Positions 43,297 through 54,200 of a stretch of DNA of 64,000 nucleotides are shown one piece after another (the first letter of the stretch is position 1; every line of letters starts with the position of its first letter). The position numbers and the translations under genes were made by a program. The stretch covers positions 558,001-622,000 of the forward strand of contig OZ257148.1 of assembly GCA_965279285.1 (NCBI GenBank), given 5' to 3'. Under the pieces are notes generated by a model. It did no database searches. It was not told the DNA's origin and saw only the letters and a program-made list of their open reading frames with translations. The stretch is from G965279335 sp965279285. Its GTDB lineage: Bacteria > Pseudomonadota > Gammaproteobacteria > DSM-16500.

Positions 43297-44673
43297 GTGA
43301 GCGTTACGCTTTGGGAAAAATGTTTGGACTGCTTGCGGGAACGTGTTCCTATGCAAGAGTTTAATACTTGGATCAGTCCACTACAGGTTGAGCATGATAG
43401 CAGTAATCGATTGATACTGTTTGCCCCAAATCGATTTGTGGCGGATTGGATCAATCAGCGATTTATTGGCCAAATTCGTGAGCTTGTAGCACAGTTTAGT
43501 GATGCTAATCCGCCTACTCTGCATTTAGAGATTGGTAGTATACGTTCAGATCAGGCTTTTGGAGCAGCAGCAAATAAGACGCAGCAAGTTGTCACGCCCC
43601 CAGCGATAGTTACTTCACGCAAGTCGATTCCTATTGCCGATGTGCCAAATTATCAAAGTAATATTAATCCTAATTATACGTTTGATAATTTTGTTGAAGG
43701 TAAATCGAATCAATTAGCAAAAGCGGCTTCAATTCAAGTAGCGGAAAATCCTGCGATTGCTTATAACCCGCTTTATCTATACGGTGGTGTAGGTTTAGGG
43801 AAAACGCATTTATTGCATGCTATTGGCAATCAAATTATGCGTAACAATCCCAATGCAAAAGTTCTTTATTTACACTCTGAACGTTTTGTTGCTGATATGG
43901 TTAAAGCATTACAAAATAATGCGATGAATGAATTTAAGCGTTATTATCGAACAGTTGATGCTTTATTTATCGATGATATTCAATTTTTTGCGGGTAAAGA
44001 TCGTTCGCAAGAAGAGTTTTTTCATACATTTAATGCCTTACTAGAAGGTCAACAGCAGGTAATATTAACTTGTGATCGTTACCCCAAAGAAATAAACGGT
44101 GTTGAAGAGCGCTTAAAATCTCGTTTTGGCTGGGGTTTGACTGTAGCTGTAGAGCCCCCAGAGTTAGAGACTCGGGTAGCTATTTTAATGAGTAAGGCGG
44201 AGTTAGCGCATATTGTTTTACCGTATGAAGTCGCTTTTTTTGTAGCAAAACGGATTCGCTCTAATGTGAGAGAGTTAGAGGGCGCATTGAAACGGATTAT
44301 TGCAAATGCACACTTTACCGGCAAAGCAATCACTTTAGATTTTGTAAAAGATGCCTTGCGAGATTTGTTGGCTTTACAAGATAAGTTGATTACTATCGAA
44401 AATATACAGAAAACAGTTGCTGAATATTACAAGATTAAGATTGCTGATTTATTATCAAAACGTCGCAGTCGTTCTGTTGCGCGGCCTCGACAAGTGGCAA
44501 TGGCTTTAGCGAAAGAGTTAACCAATCATAGCTTGCCTGAAATTGGTGATGCTTTTGGTGGCAGAGATCATACCACGGTCTTGCATGCTTGTCGGGTTAT
44601 TGCTGGCCTTAAGCAAACAAGCCAAGGAATAGAGGAAGATTTTACCAACTTATTAAGGATTTTAACCACATAA
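43297..44673 (+). CDS. dnaA: Chromosomal replication initiator protein DnaA
   Basis: An AAA+ initiator that melts oriC. I choose the GTG at 43297, preceded by GGGAGAGAG at 43285-43293: it gives 458 residues starting VSVTLWEKCLDCLRERV, as DnaA usually does. The frame upstream to 43141 is open only because it runs through palindrome C2. Motifs: domain I LRERVPMQEFNTWISPLQ, Walker A GGVGLGKTHLLHAIGN, Walker B FIDDIQFFAGK, and the DNA-binding signature EIGDAFGGRDHTTVLHACR. It heads dnaA-dnaN-recF-gyrB, but the best origin-like DNA lies 22 kb away. Confidence 0.97.
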   Translation: MSVTLWEKCLDCLRERVPMQEFNTWISPLQVEHDSSNRLILFAPNRFVADWINQRFIGQIRELVAQFSDANPPTLHLEIGSIRSDQAFGAAANKTQQVVTPPAIVTSRKSIPIADVPNYQSNINPNYTFDNFVEGKSNQLAKAASIQVAENPAIAYNPLYLYGGVGLGKTHLLHAIGNQIMRNNPNAKVLYLHSERFVADMVKALQNNAMNEFKRYYRTVDALFIDDIQFFAGKDRSQEEFFHTFNALLEGQQQVILTCDRYPKEINGVEERLKSRFGWGLTVAVEPPELETRVAILMSKAELAHIVLPYEVAFFVAKRIRSNVRELEGALKRIIANAHFTGKAITLDFVKDALRDLLALQDKLITIENIQKTVAEYYKIKIADLLSKRRSRSVARPRQVAMALAKELTNHSLPEIGDAFGGRDHTTVLHACRVIAGLKQTSQGIEEDFTNLLRILTT

Positions 44674-44763
44674 TCGAAGGCGATCGGCGATTTTAGACGC
44701 TTTTGATGGTTTGTTTGAATATTACCGCTGACTCCTTCTTAACTTAAAGGAACTGATCGCACT

Positions 44764-45879
44764 ATGAAAGTCATTATCCAACGTGATGCCTTATTGAAGC
44801 CTCTGCAAATGATTAGTGGTGTTGTTGAAAGACGACAAACCATGCCTATTTTATCGAATGTGTTGTTATCGGTAACCGGCACGACCTTGTCTTTAACCGC
44901 AACAGACCTAGAGATTGAATTGATAGGTAATGCTGTTGTCGAAGAAGTTATAGAGGGCGGCTCTATTACTGTTTCAGCAAGAAAATTACTTGATATTTGT
45001 CGTGCCTTGCCCGAAGAAGCCAAGATTGAATTAATATTAGAAGGCGATCACGTTATTTTACGTTCCAACAAAAGTCGTTTTGTTTTGATAACTCTCCCTG
45101 CTGATGAATTTCCGCGGATTGAAGATAGAGTTTTTACGACGGAATTTTCTGTTAGCCAGGCTAAGTTGAAAAAATTAATTGGTAAAATTCATTTTGCTAT
45201 GGGTCAGCAAGATGTACGACATTATTTAAATGGAGTTTTATTCGATATTAATCAAGGGGTTATAAAGTGCGTAGCGACCGATGGTCATCGCTTAGCTTTT
45301 AGTTCAATGAGTGATGTAGTCCATCAAGGTCCAGCAACTAAGATTATTATTCCCCGGAAAAGTATTTTAGAGTTGATGCGGCTTTTGGATACGAATAATG
45401 AAGATGTGGTTAGTCTTAGCTTGGGAGAGAACCATTTTCAAGTGACGTCCAGCGCTTTTGTTTTTACTTCTAAGCTAATTAATGCTCAGTATCCGGATTA
45501 TAATAAATTGATCCCCCGCAGTGTTGAGCATACGGCTTTAGCTAGCCGTGAGGCTTTAAAACATGCGCTTACTCGGGCATCTATTCTTTCTAACGAAAAA
45601 TTTAGAGGGATACGATTTCATTTAGACCAAAATACATTAAAAATTGTCGCAAATAATCCTGAGCAAGAAGAGGCAGAAGAACAAATCCAATTAGAATATG
45701 AAGGTATTTCTTTAGAAATGGGCTTTAACGTATCTTATTTATTGGATGTTGTTTCAACACTTGCGTCAGAAAAAATCCGCTGGTCATTCACTGACCCTAA
45801 TGGCGGTGTTTTAATCGACTCTGCAGATAAAGACGAAAGCTTATATAGTTTATATGTTGTTATGCCGATGCGTCTTTAA
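44764..45879 (+). CDS. dnaN: DNA polymerase III beta subunit (sliding clamp)
   Basis: A 371-residue ring-forming processivity clamp of three similar domains. It begins MKVIIQRDALLKPLQMISGVVERRQTMPILSN (split by the conserved Arg), with LSLTATDLEIEL, GVLFDINQGVIKCVATDGHRLAFS, and the C-terminal MPMRL that closes the clamp's third domain. It sits 90 bp downstream of dnaA and 15 bp upstream of recF. Confidence 0.97.
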   Translation: MKVIIQRDALLKPLQMISGVVERRQTMPILSNVLLSVTGTTLSLTATDLEIELIGNAVVEEVIEGGSITVSARKLLDICRALPEEAKIELILEGDHVILRSNKSRFVLITLPADEFPRIEDRVFTTEFSVSQAKLKKLIGKIHFAMGQQDVRHYLNGVLFDINQGVIKCVATDGHRLAFSSMSDVVHQGPATKIIIPRKSILELMRLLDTNNEDVVSLSLGENHFQVTSSAFVFTSKLINAQYPDYNKLIPRSVEHTALASREALKHALTRASILSNEKFRGIRFHLDQNTLKIVANNPEQEEAEEQIQLEYEGISLEMGFNVSYLLDVVSTLASEKIRWSFTDPNGGVLIDSADKDESLYSLYVVMPMRL

Positions 45880-45894
45880 TGGCGTGATGTCATT

Positions 45895-47022
45895 ATGCCT
45901 TTGATTAAACTAGAGATTTCAGACTTTAGAAATATTGAATCTATTTTATTTGAGCCTGTTGTTAATGGCTTTAATATTATTTATGGTGATAATGGCAGCG
46001 GTAAGACAAGTATCTTAGAATCAATTTATTATTTGAGCTTGGGGCGATCTTTTCGAAGTGCGACGATTAGCCCCCTGATTCGCAACCTCGCCAGCCAGTT
46101 GGCTATTTATTCAAATGTTTTCACTCCTACCGGTCAAGCTATCCCTGTTGGTATTCAGCGGCGCTTGCATGGAGGACTTTCTGCGCGGCTAGCTGGTGAA
46201 AATGTAAAAGGCATGGCAGAAATTGCTAGCCTGCTTCCCGTGCAGCTCATTAATTCAAATTGTTATAATTTGCTTGATGCAGGTCCTGGGTTTCGCAGGA
46301 AATATATAGATTGGGGAGCTTTTTATCATACACCTGATTTTTTGCCCGCTTGGCGACAATACAAACATGTGCTGAAACAACGTAATGCGGCATTAGCAGC
46401 TAGAGTTTCTAAAAAGGAGTTAGAATTTTGGAATAGCGAACTGTTTATCCGAGCTATGGCGCTGCATCAGTTGCGAGTTGCTTATGTGCAAGAGCTTTTG
46501 CCTTTATTAATAGAGATGGTTGCTGAGCTTTTAATATTAACAGATTTAAAAATTGAGTATTACCCTGGATGGGAGATTGACCAAGATTACCAACAAATTC
46601 TAATAGCTTCCTTGGGTCGAGATTTACAATTAGGTTATACGCAATTTGGGCCTCACAGAGCCAATTTAAATGTGGTGGTAAACCAGTTCCCTGCCAAAGA
46701 TATTTTATCTAGAGGACAGCAAAAATTGTTCGTTTGTGCTATGATGCTTGCGCAAGGTGCTCTCTTGTTTCGTAGTAAAAATAGAAAGCCAATTTACTTA
46801 GTAGATGACTTACCGTCAGAGCTTGATATGAAAAGTAGATTTAGTTTGCTTGCCCTGCTTTCTCGACAAGAAGCACAAATTTTTGTTACTGCGGTAGAGC
46901 ATAACGTATTTAAGAATTGTTTAGGTGCCAAGCCAACGAAATTGTTTCACGTGGAACATGGTTGTCTTAAACAAACAGAATGGACAAAAGATAATTATTC
47001 AGTAACTGCGCTTACCGAATAA
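45895..47022 (+). CDS. recF: DNA replication and repair protein RecF
   Basis: An SMC-like ATPase that helps RecOR load RecA at gaps. The 375 residues begin LIKLEISDFRNIES and have Walker A YGDNGSGKTSILESIYYLSLG (in part), the signature LSRGQQKLFVCAMMLAQG, and Walker B PIYLVDDLPSELD. The 3' end contains a parS-type site (46943-46958) within codons near the C-terminus. Confidence 0.95.
   Translation: MPLIKLEISDFRNIESILFEPVVNGFNIIYGDNGSGKTSILESIYYLSLGRSFRSATISPLIRNLASQLAIYSNVFTPTGQAIPVGIQRRLHGGLSARLAGENVKGMAEIASLLPVQLINSNCYNLLDAGPGFRRKYIDWGAFYHTPDFLPAWRQYKHVLKQRNAALAARVSKKELEFWNSELFIRAMALHQLRVAYVQELLPLLIEMVAELLILTDLKIEYYPGWEIDQDYQQILIASLGRDLQLGYTQFGPHRANLNVVVNQFPAKDILSRGQQKLFVCAMMLAQGALLFRSKNRKPIYLVDDLPSELDMKSRFSLLALLSRQEAQIFVTAVEHNVFKNCLGAKPTKLFHVEHGCLKQTEWTKDNYSVTALTE
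46943..46958. promoter_or_regulatory. parS centromere site
   Basis: TGTTTCACGTGGAACA; its complement TGTTCCACGTGAAACA fits the consensus TGTTNCACGTGAAACA exactly. It is inside the recF coding sequence near dnaA, as origin-proximal parS sites often are. A ParB gene must be elsewhere, since none lies next to parA. Confidence 0.8.
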
Positions 47023-47095
47023 TTTTGAAGATAATGTGGAGTAGCTTTCAGCATTGGAAGTTACATTTTAAGTTTAGCATTGTGGAGTAATAAGA

Positions 47096-49513
47096 GTGAA
47101 TTCATCTGCTAGCTATGATTCAACGAGCATAAAGGTTTTAAAAGGATTGGATGCAGTACGCAAACGTCCTGGTATGTATATTGGTGATACAGATGATGGT
47201 ACTGGCTTACATCATATGGTCTTTGAGTTGGTCGATAACTCAATCGATGAGGCGCTTGCTGGACATTGTGACAGAATAGATATTGTTATTCATATGGATG
47301 AAACAGTTTCTGTTAAAGACAACGGTCGAGGAATTCCTGTTGATTTCCATGAAGGGGAAGGCCGTTCCGCTGCAGAAGTTATTATGACGGTATTACATGC
47401 CGGCGGGAAATTCGATAATGATTCTTATAAGATATCGGGTGGATTACATGGCGTTGGTGTGTCTGTAGTCAATGCTTTATCGGAAGATCTTAAGCTCACT
47501 ATTCGATTAAATGGCAAACTGTATGAACAGAGTTATTGTAATGGTGATCCGCGTGCTCCCCTAAAAGAGACGGGAACAACAGATGAGCATGGCACAGAGA
47601 TTCGCTTTAAACCTAGCGCAGAAATTTTTCATAATATTAAATTTTCTTATGACATTCTTGCAAAACGATTACGCGAGCTTTCATTCTTAAATTCGGGTGT
47701 GCGTATTCAGTTAAGCGATGAACGTACAGGTAAATCAGAAGTATTCCAATATGAAGGTGGAATCACAGCGTTTGTTACTGACCTTAATGCCAATAAAACT
47801 GTAGTAAATTCAAAGCCTTTCTATTTTTCTGCAGAAAAAGATCATGTCATTGTTGAGGGTGCTTTGCAGTGGAATGATACGTTTAACGAAAATGTTTATT
47901 GTTATACTAATAACATTCCGCAAAAAGATGGTGGCACACACTTGGCCGGATTTCGCGGTGCTTTGACTCGAGTCTTGAATACCTATATTGAAAAAGAAGG
48001 TTATTTGAAAAAGACTAAAGTAGAAACAACCGGCGATGATTCTAGAGAAGGCTTAACTGCAATTTTGTCAGTAAAAATGCCAGATCCAAAATTTTCTTCA
48101 CAAACTAAAGATAAATTAGTTTCTTCAGAAATCAAAAGCATAGTTGAATCGGTGCTATCAGAAAAATTACAAGAATATTTATTAGAATGTCCACAAGAAG
48201 CCAAAGCGATTGTTAATAAAGTGATTGATGCAGCGAGAGCCCGTGAAGCAGCAAGAAAAGCTCGAGAAATGACGCGCCGTAAAGGTGCTTTAGATATGGC
48301 AGGCTTGCCAGGTAAATTGGCTGATTGCCAAGAAGAAGACCCTAGTAAGTGTGAATTATTCCTTGTTGAGGGAGATTCAGCGGGTGGATCAGCTAAGCAA
48401 GCGCGCGATCGTAAAGGCCAAGCAGTTTTACCATTAAAGGGTAAGATTTTAAACGTTGAAAAAGCGCGTTTTGATAAAATGTTGGCTTCTGCTGAAGTCG
48501 TTACTTTAATTACTGCCTTAGGTTGTGGCATCGGTCGCGAAGAATATAATCCTGATAAGGTTCGTTATCATAGTATTGTTATTATGACTGACGCGGATGT
48601 GGATGGATCACATATTCGAACCTTATTATTAACGTTTTTTTATCGGCAAATGCCAGAATTGATTGAACGAGGACATATTTATATCGCTCAACCACCCTTA
48701 TTTAAAGTGAAAAAAGGCAAACAAGAATACTACATGAAAGATAGCGAAGCGCTTGAGCAGTCATTAATTCGAGCGGCACTAGAGGGTACATCTTTGCATG
48801 TCAGTGCGAGTAGTCCGCCGATTTCAGGCCTAGCCTTAGAAAAGTTAATTGCAGAGTATCACGCTGTAACTACCAATATTCATCGTTTATCTCAGCGCTA
48901 TCCAAAAGAGTTTTTATCAGCATTAATTTATTTACCGTTGATAACTGAAGCGCAGTTAGCAGATCCTCAACAATTAGCGACACTAGCGAAAGTAATCGAG
49001 GAAAGGCTAAATACATCTAAAACCTCAATTACTCATTATGTTATTGAGGCTATGCATGATGCAGATAAAGCGAAATTACTCTTTAATGTTCGTATTCAAC
49101 ATCACGGCGTTGAGAGTAATATGTTGATTAATAAGGATTTATTTACCTCAACAGAATATCGTCATATGACAGAGCTAGGTAACCAGTTAAAAGACTTATT
49201 GCATGACGACGCTTATATTAAACGTGGCGATAAACAACAACATATTACTTCGTTTGCAGAGGCATATGATTGGTTGATTTTAGAAGCGAAAAAAGGCCAA
49301 GTTATTTCACGTTATAAAGGATTAGGCGAAATGAACCCAGAGCAACTTTGGGACACAACAATGAATCCTGAAACGCGACGTATGTTACAAGTCAGAATAG
49401 AAGATGCCTTTATGGCGGATAAAATGTTTACTACGTTAATGGGTGATCAAGTTGAGCCTCGGCGTGATTTTATCGAAACGAATGCATTAGATGTGGTAAA
49501 TTTAGACGTTTAA
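47096..49513 (+). CDS. gyrB: DNA gyrase subunit B
   Basis: The ATPase subunit of gyrase, 805 residues, starting at the GTG at 47096. The ATP-binding GHKL domain has HHMVFELVDNSIDEALAGH and DNGRGIPV, with GGLHGVGVSVVNALS. QTKDKLVSSE is the transducer/gyrase B signature with the catalytic Lys. The Toprim domain has LFLVEGDSAGGSAKQARDR and MTDADVDGSHIRTLLLTF. The C-terminus ends GDQVEPRRDFIETNAL. It is the last gene of the dnaA cluster; the C3 palindrome follows at 49526. Confidence 0.98.
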   Translation: MNSSASYDSTSIKVLKGLDAVRKRPGMYIGDTDDGTGLHHMVFELVDNSIDEALAGHCDRIDIVIHMDETVSVKDNGRGIPVDFHEGEGRSAAEVIMTVLHAGGKFDNDSYKISGGLHGVGVSVVNALSEDLKLTIRLNGKLYEQSYCNGDPRAPLKETGTTDEHGTEIRFKPSAEIFHNIKFSYDILAKRLRELSFLNSGVRIQLSDERTGKSEVFQYEGGITAFVTDLNANKTVVNSKPFYFSAEKDHVIVEGALQWNDTFNENVYCYTNNIPQKDGGTHLAGFRGALTRVLNTYIEKEGYLKKTKVETTGDDSREGLTAILSVKMPDPKFSSQTKDKLVSSEIKSIVESVLSEKLQEYLLECPQEAKAIVNKVIDAARAREAARKAREMTRRKGALDMAGLPGKLADCQEEDPSKCELFLVEGDSAGGSAKQARDRKGQAVLPLKGKILNVEKARFDKMLASAEVVTLITALGCGIGREEYNPDKVRYHSIVIMTDADVDGSHIRTLLLTFFYRQMPELIERGHIYIAQPPLFKVKKGKQEYYMKDSEALEQSLIRAALEGTSLHVSASSPPISGLALEKLIAEYHAVTTNIHRLSQRYPKEFLSALIYLPLITEAQLADPQQLATLAKVIEERLNTSKTSITHYVIEAMHDADKAKLLFNVRIQHHGVESNMLINKDLFTSTEYRHMTELGNQLKDLLHDDAYIKRGDKQQHITSFAEAYDWLILEAKKGQVISRYKGLGEMNPEQLWDTTMNPETRRMLQVRIEDAFMADKMFTTLMGDQVEPRRDFIETNALDVVNLDV

Positions 49514-49525
49514 ACGCTTTTATAT

Positions 49526-49622
49526 TGACTGGGGTCCTGGCACGATATGATTTTTTTTCGTGCTCGCAAGCTGCGCGCGAAAAAGAAATCACATCGCGCC
49601 ACCCCGCTATTTAATATAAAAA
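49526..49622 (+). repeat. Class C palindrome C3
   Basis: A near copy of C1: outer end TGACTGGGGTCCTG, centre CGTGCTCGCAAGCTGCGCGC, inner end GCCACCCCGC and the shared tail CTATTTAATATAAAA. It starts 12 bp after the gyrB stop and marks the left edge of the accessory island. The inverted partner is C4 (58272-58319). Confidence 0.9.
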
Positions 49623-49846
49623 CATCGATTACTTAATCTGGACTTTGGCCATTCGCTTTATAATTAAACAGCCTTAAAAATCTTCCATCTGCTCCACAAC
49701 ATTCCTTTAGAAATTAATACTTTCAATTAATTCAATGAGTTAATAAGCACATCCTTTGCTTTAGCACTCCATTCTTTATGCACCTTTTGCGCTCTTTTGG
49801 TGTTCTTTTAGGCGTTCTTCTAGTATCTTATTGCGCATTTGTCGTA

Positions 49847-49852
49847 TATAAT
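49847..49852 (+). promoter_or_regulatory. -10 box before the island's first gene
   Basis: A perfect TATAAT 33 bp upstream of the ATG at 49886; no good -35 is seen at 16-18 bp. It supports 49886 rather than 49778 as the start of the gene. Confidence 0.35.
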
Positions 49853-49885
49853 TTGCACGGATCTGTGTTCTATGTGAGGTTAACA

Positions 49886-51040
49886 ATGTTTAGACTAGAC
49901 AAAAAAACCGCAGGACTACCTGTGACCAAACAGCGCGAACACAAACAACTAGCCAATGCAGCACCCCTTAAAAACTGGCCGAAAGCCGTTGCTCTTACTC
50001 AATTGATTACCTCTTTTTCTAAAGACAATAAAGATGTTGCAAGCCTCGCATGTACATCTAGATTTTTATATAACGACACAAAAGCTGCCCTCGATGAGCG
50101 TATGTCAAAAGTGCTGTCACATTATGTTGTTGTAGAACCGAATGAAGATAAAGTGACAACCATCCTAAAGCTTGATCCTACGCTAATAAATTTTGTAACC
50201 AAGCAAATCATTGATAACTCTGGTCGAGAATTGATAGATAACACGATATTCCAATTGGCTTATGGCGCAGGCGATCCTGAAATGTGCCTTGCGATAAAAC
50301 CGTTTTTCGAAAAAGTGTATGGCAGTGAAAAAACTGCTATAGAAGAGATGGAGAAGCAACGTAAGCAAAAGTTTGCAGAAGATAAAGAAGCAGATGAAAA
50401 GCAAAACAAACAAGCGAAAGATCACATGCAGAACTTATTAGCACCCGCTATCGCAGCCATCACAGTTGAACAGTTTAATCTTGGTAACGATGTTAATAAT
50501 AAGTTGATATTGAGTCCAGCAACGTTAGCAGCCATCGAAACATTTAGAGCAGAATTCGATAAAAGCCAACCTAAACGTATTGAGAAGGGTATGCATTTTC
50601 GTAATAACACGCTACTAGAAACGTATAATGCTTATGCTCAAGCAGTAGTTCAATGGAACTATAATTACAACAAATGCACGCTATTTGAAGATGGTGTTTT
50701 ATCTTGTGTGTTGTTCTATGCGCCCGCAAATGATGCGCAGAGATTTAGTCAAGGCTTGTATTATCTTCAGGATCACAAACCGAATGAGAAGTTCACCCGA
50801 AGTCTCTCGTTGCGCGTTGGTAAAAATAATTTTTATCTGGTACTGAGGGGAGGTTCTATTGATTTTTCTCTTTCTGGTTCTTCGGTCGATATTTATTACG
50901 GGCGTGGCTCACTCCTCCGGAGCTCCGTCGTGGCGCTTACACCTTTTTCTCATCGGCTTTCAAATCTTATGTCGACAAAAACATCTTGCTTGCAGAGCTT
51001 ATGCGATATATCGCACACCGCCCGAAGTCTCAGTGTGTAA
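49886..51040 (+). CDS. Effector-like protein with F-box/ankyrin-like region, paralogue-like to the gene at 41.7-43.0 kb
   Basis: About 384 residues from the ATG at 49886 (MFRLDKKTAG), which has GAGG at suitable spacing and a TATAAT upstream. An ATG at 49778 would add a hydrophobic leader of 36 residues that overlaps that promoter. The order resembles the other effector-like gene: a helical F-box-like segment (LACTSRFLYND), then VVVEPNEDKVTTILKLDPTLIN and DNSGRELIDNTIFQLAYGAGDPEMC, an ankyrin-like unit, a charged coiled region (KQRKQKFAEDKEADEKQNKQ) and a C-terminal domain. The last 40 residues are uncertain because other frames are also open there. Function not established; a host-directed role is inferred. 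Confidence 0.6.
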   Translation: MFRLDKKTAGLPVTKQREHKQLANAAPLKNWPKAVALTQLITSFSKDNKDVASLACTSRFLYNDTKAALDERMSKVLSHYVVVEPNEDKVTTILKLDPTLINFVTKQIIDNSGRELIDNTIFQLAYGAGDPEMCLAIKPFFEKVYGSEKTAIEEMEKQRKQKFAEDKEADEKQNKQAKDHMQNLLAPAIAAITVEQFNLGNDVNNKLILSPATLAAIETFRAEFDKSQPKRIEKGMHFRNNTLLETYNAYAQAVVQWNYNYNKCTLFEDGVLSCVLFYAPANDAQRFSQGLYYLQDHKPNEKFTRSLSLRVGKNNFYLVLRGGSIDFSLSGSSVDIYYGRGSLLRSSVVALTPFSHRLSNLMSTKTSCLQSLCDISHTARSLSV

Positions 51041-51292
51041 TTTGTTGAAATAACGTCGCAATAATCCGGCCGCGTATGCGGCTGGGCTAATATCCCAGCA
51101 GGATTCAACAAACCAACTGATAAGATCCTGGTAAACCCAGGTTCCAGATGTTTTTGTCTACCAAAGTGGCTACCAATGATATTAATCGCGACACAACCCC
51201 TTATAGACGCCCTATACAATTTTATGTAAAATAACGCGTTACTAAAGGTCGTGGTGTATCAGCGTTTCTATGACTCACAAGGAGCTATTTTA

Positions 51293-54200
51293 ATGCAAGC
51301 TTATAAGCCTAAGGATCAAAAAGCCCAAAATTCACAAACCTTCGTTGATGAAGGCAACAAATATTTCAGACTTGGCCAATACACCGAAGCGCTTTCTCAA
51401 TATGAGGTTGCCTTAAAACTTGACCCCAATAATGCTTTTGTCCACAGTCATAAAGGCGCGGCGCTTATCCAGCTTGGCAGCCCTGCCGATGCCTTAGTTT
51501 CTTTGGATGCTGCTTTAAAGCTGAACCCCAATGATGCCAAGACTTACAACTACAAAGGCATAGCGCTTGTCAGGTGTCGTCGCCCTGCCGAAGCCTTAAT
51601 TTCTTTCGATACCGTTTTAAAGCTTGAACCCAACAATGTTTTTGCCAAAGCTAAGACTCACAACAACAAAGGCTTCGCGCTTAATCAGCTTGGCCGTTAT
51701 GCCGAAGCTATACTCTCTTTTGAGACCGCCCTAAAGTTTAATCCTAACGACGCTAATGCCACATTTAATAAAGCCCGGGCGTTGGCCAGAGTAACGGCTA
51801 ACAGTGACCGTATAGCTGAAATTAAAAGTGAAAAGACTACTGAACTTGACTTTTCTCAGGAAAAAGTTTTCGATGAAATAGCTGTTCCATCTTTATCTAT
51901 GCTTGTTACTCTTAAAGGGCTTAAGCCTGGCACTTCCCCCCCCCTGGCTGCGTTACCCGATGGCCGCTTAATTAGTGGCACTTCTGATAGTTCGATCAGG
52001 CTATGGGATATCAAAGGCAGTTCTTTTGTCAATTTGATAGGACATAGTGGGGAAATTTACGCACTGGCGGTGCTATCGGATGGCCGTTTTCTCAGTGGCT
52101 CTGCGGATAACACCATCAAGATTTGGGATAGCGCAGGCAAATGTCTTGCTACCCTAAAAGAACATACTGGGCCCGTGTGTGCGCTGGCGGTATTGCCTGA
52201 TGGTCGTTTTATTAGTGGCTCTATGGATAAGGCGATTAAACTATGGGATAACAAAGGCAACTGTCTTGTCACCATAAAGAGGGGTATTTTTGAAAAGGGA
52301 CATAATGAAACTGTATGCGCGTTGGCAGCACTACCCGATGGCCGCTTCATCAGTGGATCTTTTGGTAAAACCATCAAGCTGTGGGATACGAAGGGCAAGT
52401 TTCTGGCCGTACTAACGGGGCATGAGGGCGCTGTTAGGACGTTGGCGGCACTACCGAATGGCGGCTTTCTCAGCGGCTCTGCCGATAAAACCATCAGACT
52501 GTGGGATAGCAAAGGTAACTGTCTTTCTACAATAAAAGGCCATGAAGGTACTGTTTCTGCGCTAGCAGTGCTACCAGACGGCCGCTTTCTCAGTGTTTCT
52601 GACGATAAATATATCAAGGTATGGAGTTACATGGGCAGTTGCCTTGCTAAGCTGACAGGGCATGGAGAAGAGACTTTTTTGGCGGTATTACCCAATAATC
52701 GCTTTATTAGCAGCTCTTTAAACACTCCCTTCAAGTTGTGGGATTCAGGCTCAAGGTCTTTGCAGTTTAAGGATATCCATCCCTTGTTAGTGGCTATGAA
52801 GAACAGCTCATCCATTAAAAAATTGAATTTGCAGAATGTACAACTAACCGATGCGGACGTACTGGAATTAATTAACCTTATCCTGGTCAATCGATCATTA
52901 ATGGAATTGGATGTTCGTAACACAGACATTACTTCACAAGGCGCCGAAAAATTATTTAAGGCTTTGAAAGCACATGTCCCTCCAATAAAAATATTGCATC
53001 TTGCTATGGCGGAAATCATCCAGCAATCTGCCCAAATAGATGAAAAATTAATAAATCTCTCCGCCGCAAGCAGCGGGGAATTAAATCCAAACAGATTAAA
53101 AAGCCATGTTTCGCAAAAAAATGACCCCGGAAATAGTTTGGGGAAAGACCAGAAAAGTCAGCCAATTAGCCCTTTAACGGAAGTTGCAAAAACTCTTTTT
53201 AATGATAATACGCTTATTTTATCTCTTAACGACACCATGCAAGAGTTACTAGATTTGTCCACCTATTACATGGTGGACGAAAAAGCCAACGTTGCCACAG
53301 GCTCCCGGGCTTTGCGGTTTAATGATATAGAAGTCGTATTAGCTGCTTTAAAAAGCAATTTATTCCTTAAAAAACTGAATTTGCAAAATGTGAAGCTAAC
53401 TAATGAGGATGTGCCGAAATTAATTGCATATATTTTGGCCAACCCATCTTTAATAGAATTAGATATTCGCAATACAGACATTTACTATGATGGTGCTGAA
53501 AAATTATTTGAGGGATTAAAAGCGCGAGTTCCTGTAATAAAAATACTGCATGTTGATATAGAGAAAATTATTCAAAAATCATCGCCACTACAAGTACCCA
53601 CACAAAGCTTACCAGCACAAGATCGAAAACAACCATCTGCGCAATTGGTTCCGCAACCTGCTCTAGCTACACCTATTGTCAAGCAAGCAGGAAAAGCATC
53701 TACTTTCTTTAATAGCAATGCCATTATTCATTCTGTTAAAGATACCAAACCAGAATTCCTCGATTTATCGCCCTATTTTGTTGTTGACGAAAAAGCCAAG
53801 CCTTTTCCACAGCCTCTCGCAACTTTGCACGGACATACGGCGATTGTTCGTGCACTGGCGGTGCTGCCGGATGGTCGTTTCTTGAGCGGTTCTTACGATA
53901 CTTCTATTAAGCTGTGGGATGCTCAAGGTAATTATCTCACTACACTGCAAGGTCATGATTCTTATGTTTATGTGCTGGCAGTATTGCCCGGTGGCCGTTT
54001 CATCAGTGGTTCTTCTGATAAATCCATCAAAATATGGGATGCACAGCAAGGTAAATGTGTTGCTACTCTAAAAGGCCATACGGGCTCTATTGGCGCATTG
54101 GCTGTATTCCCTAATGGGCGTTTCCTCAGTGGTTCGTTAGATAATACGATCAAGGTTTGGAGTGCTAGGGGCGAATGCCTCGACACTTTGGAAGGACATG

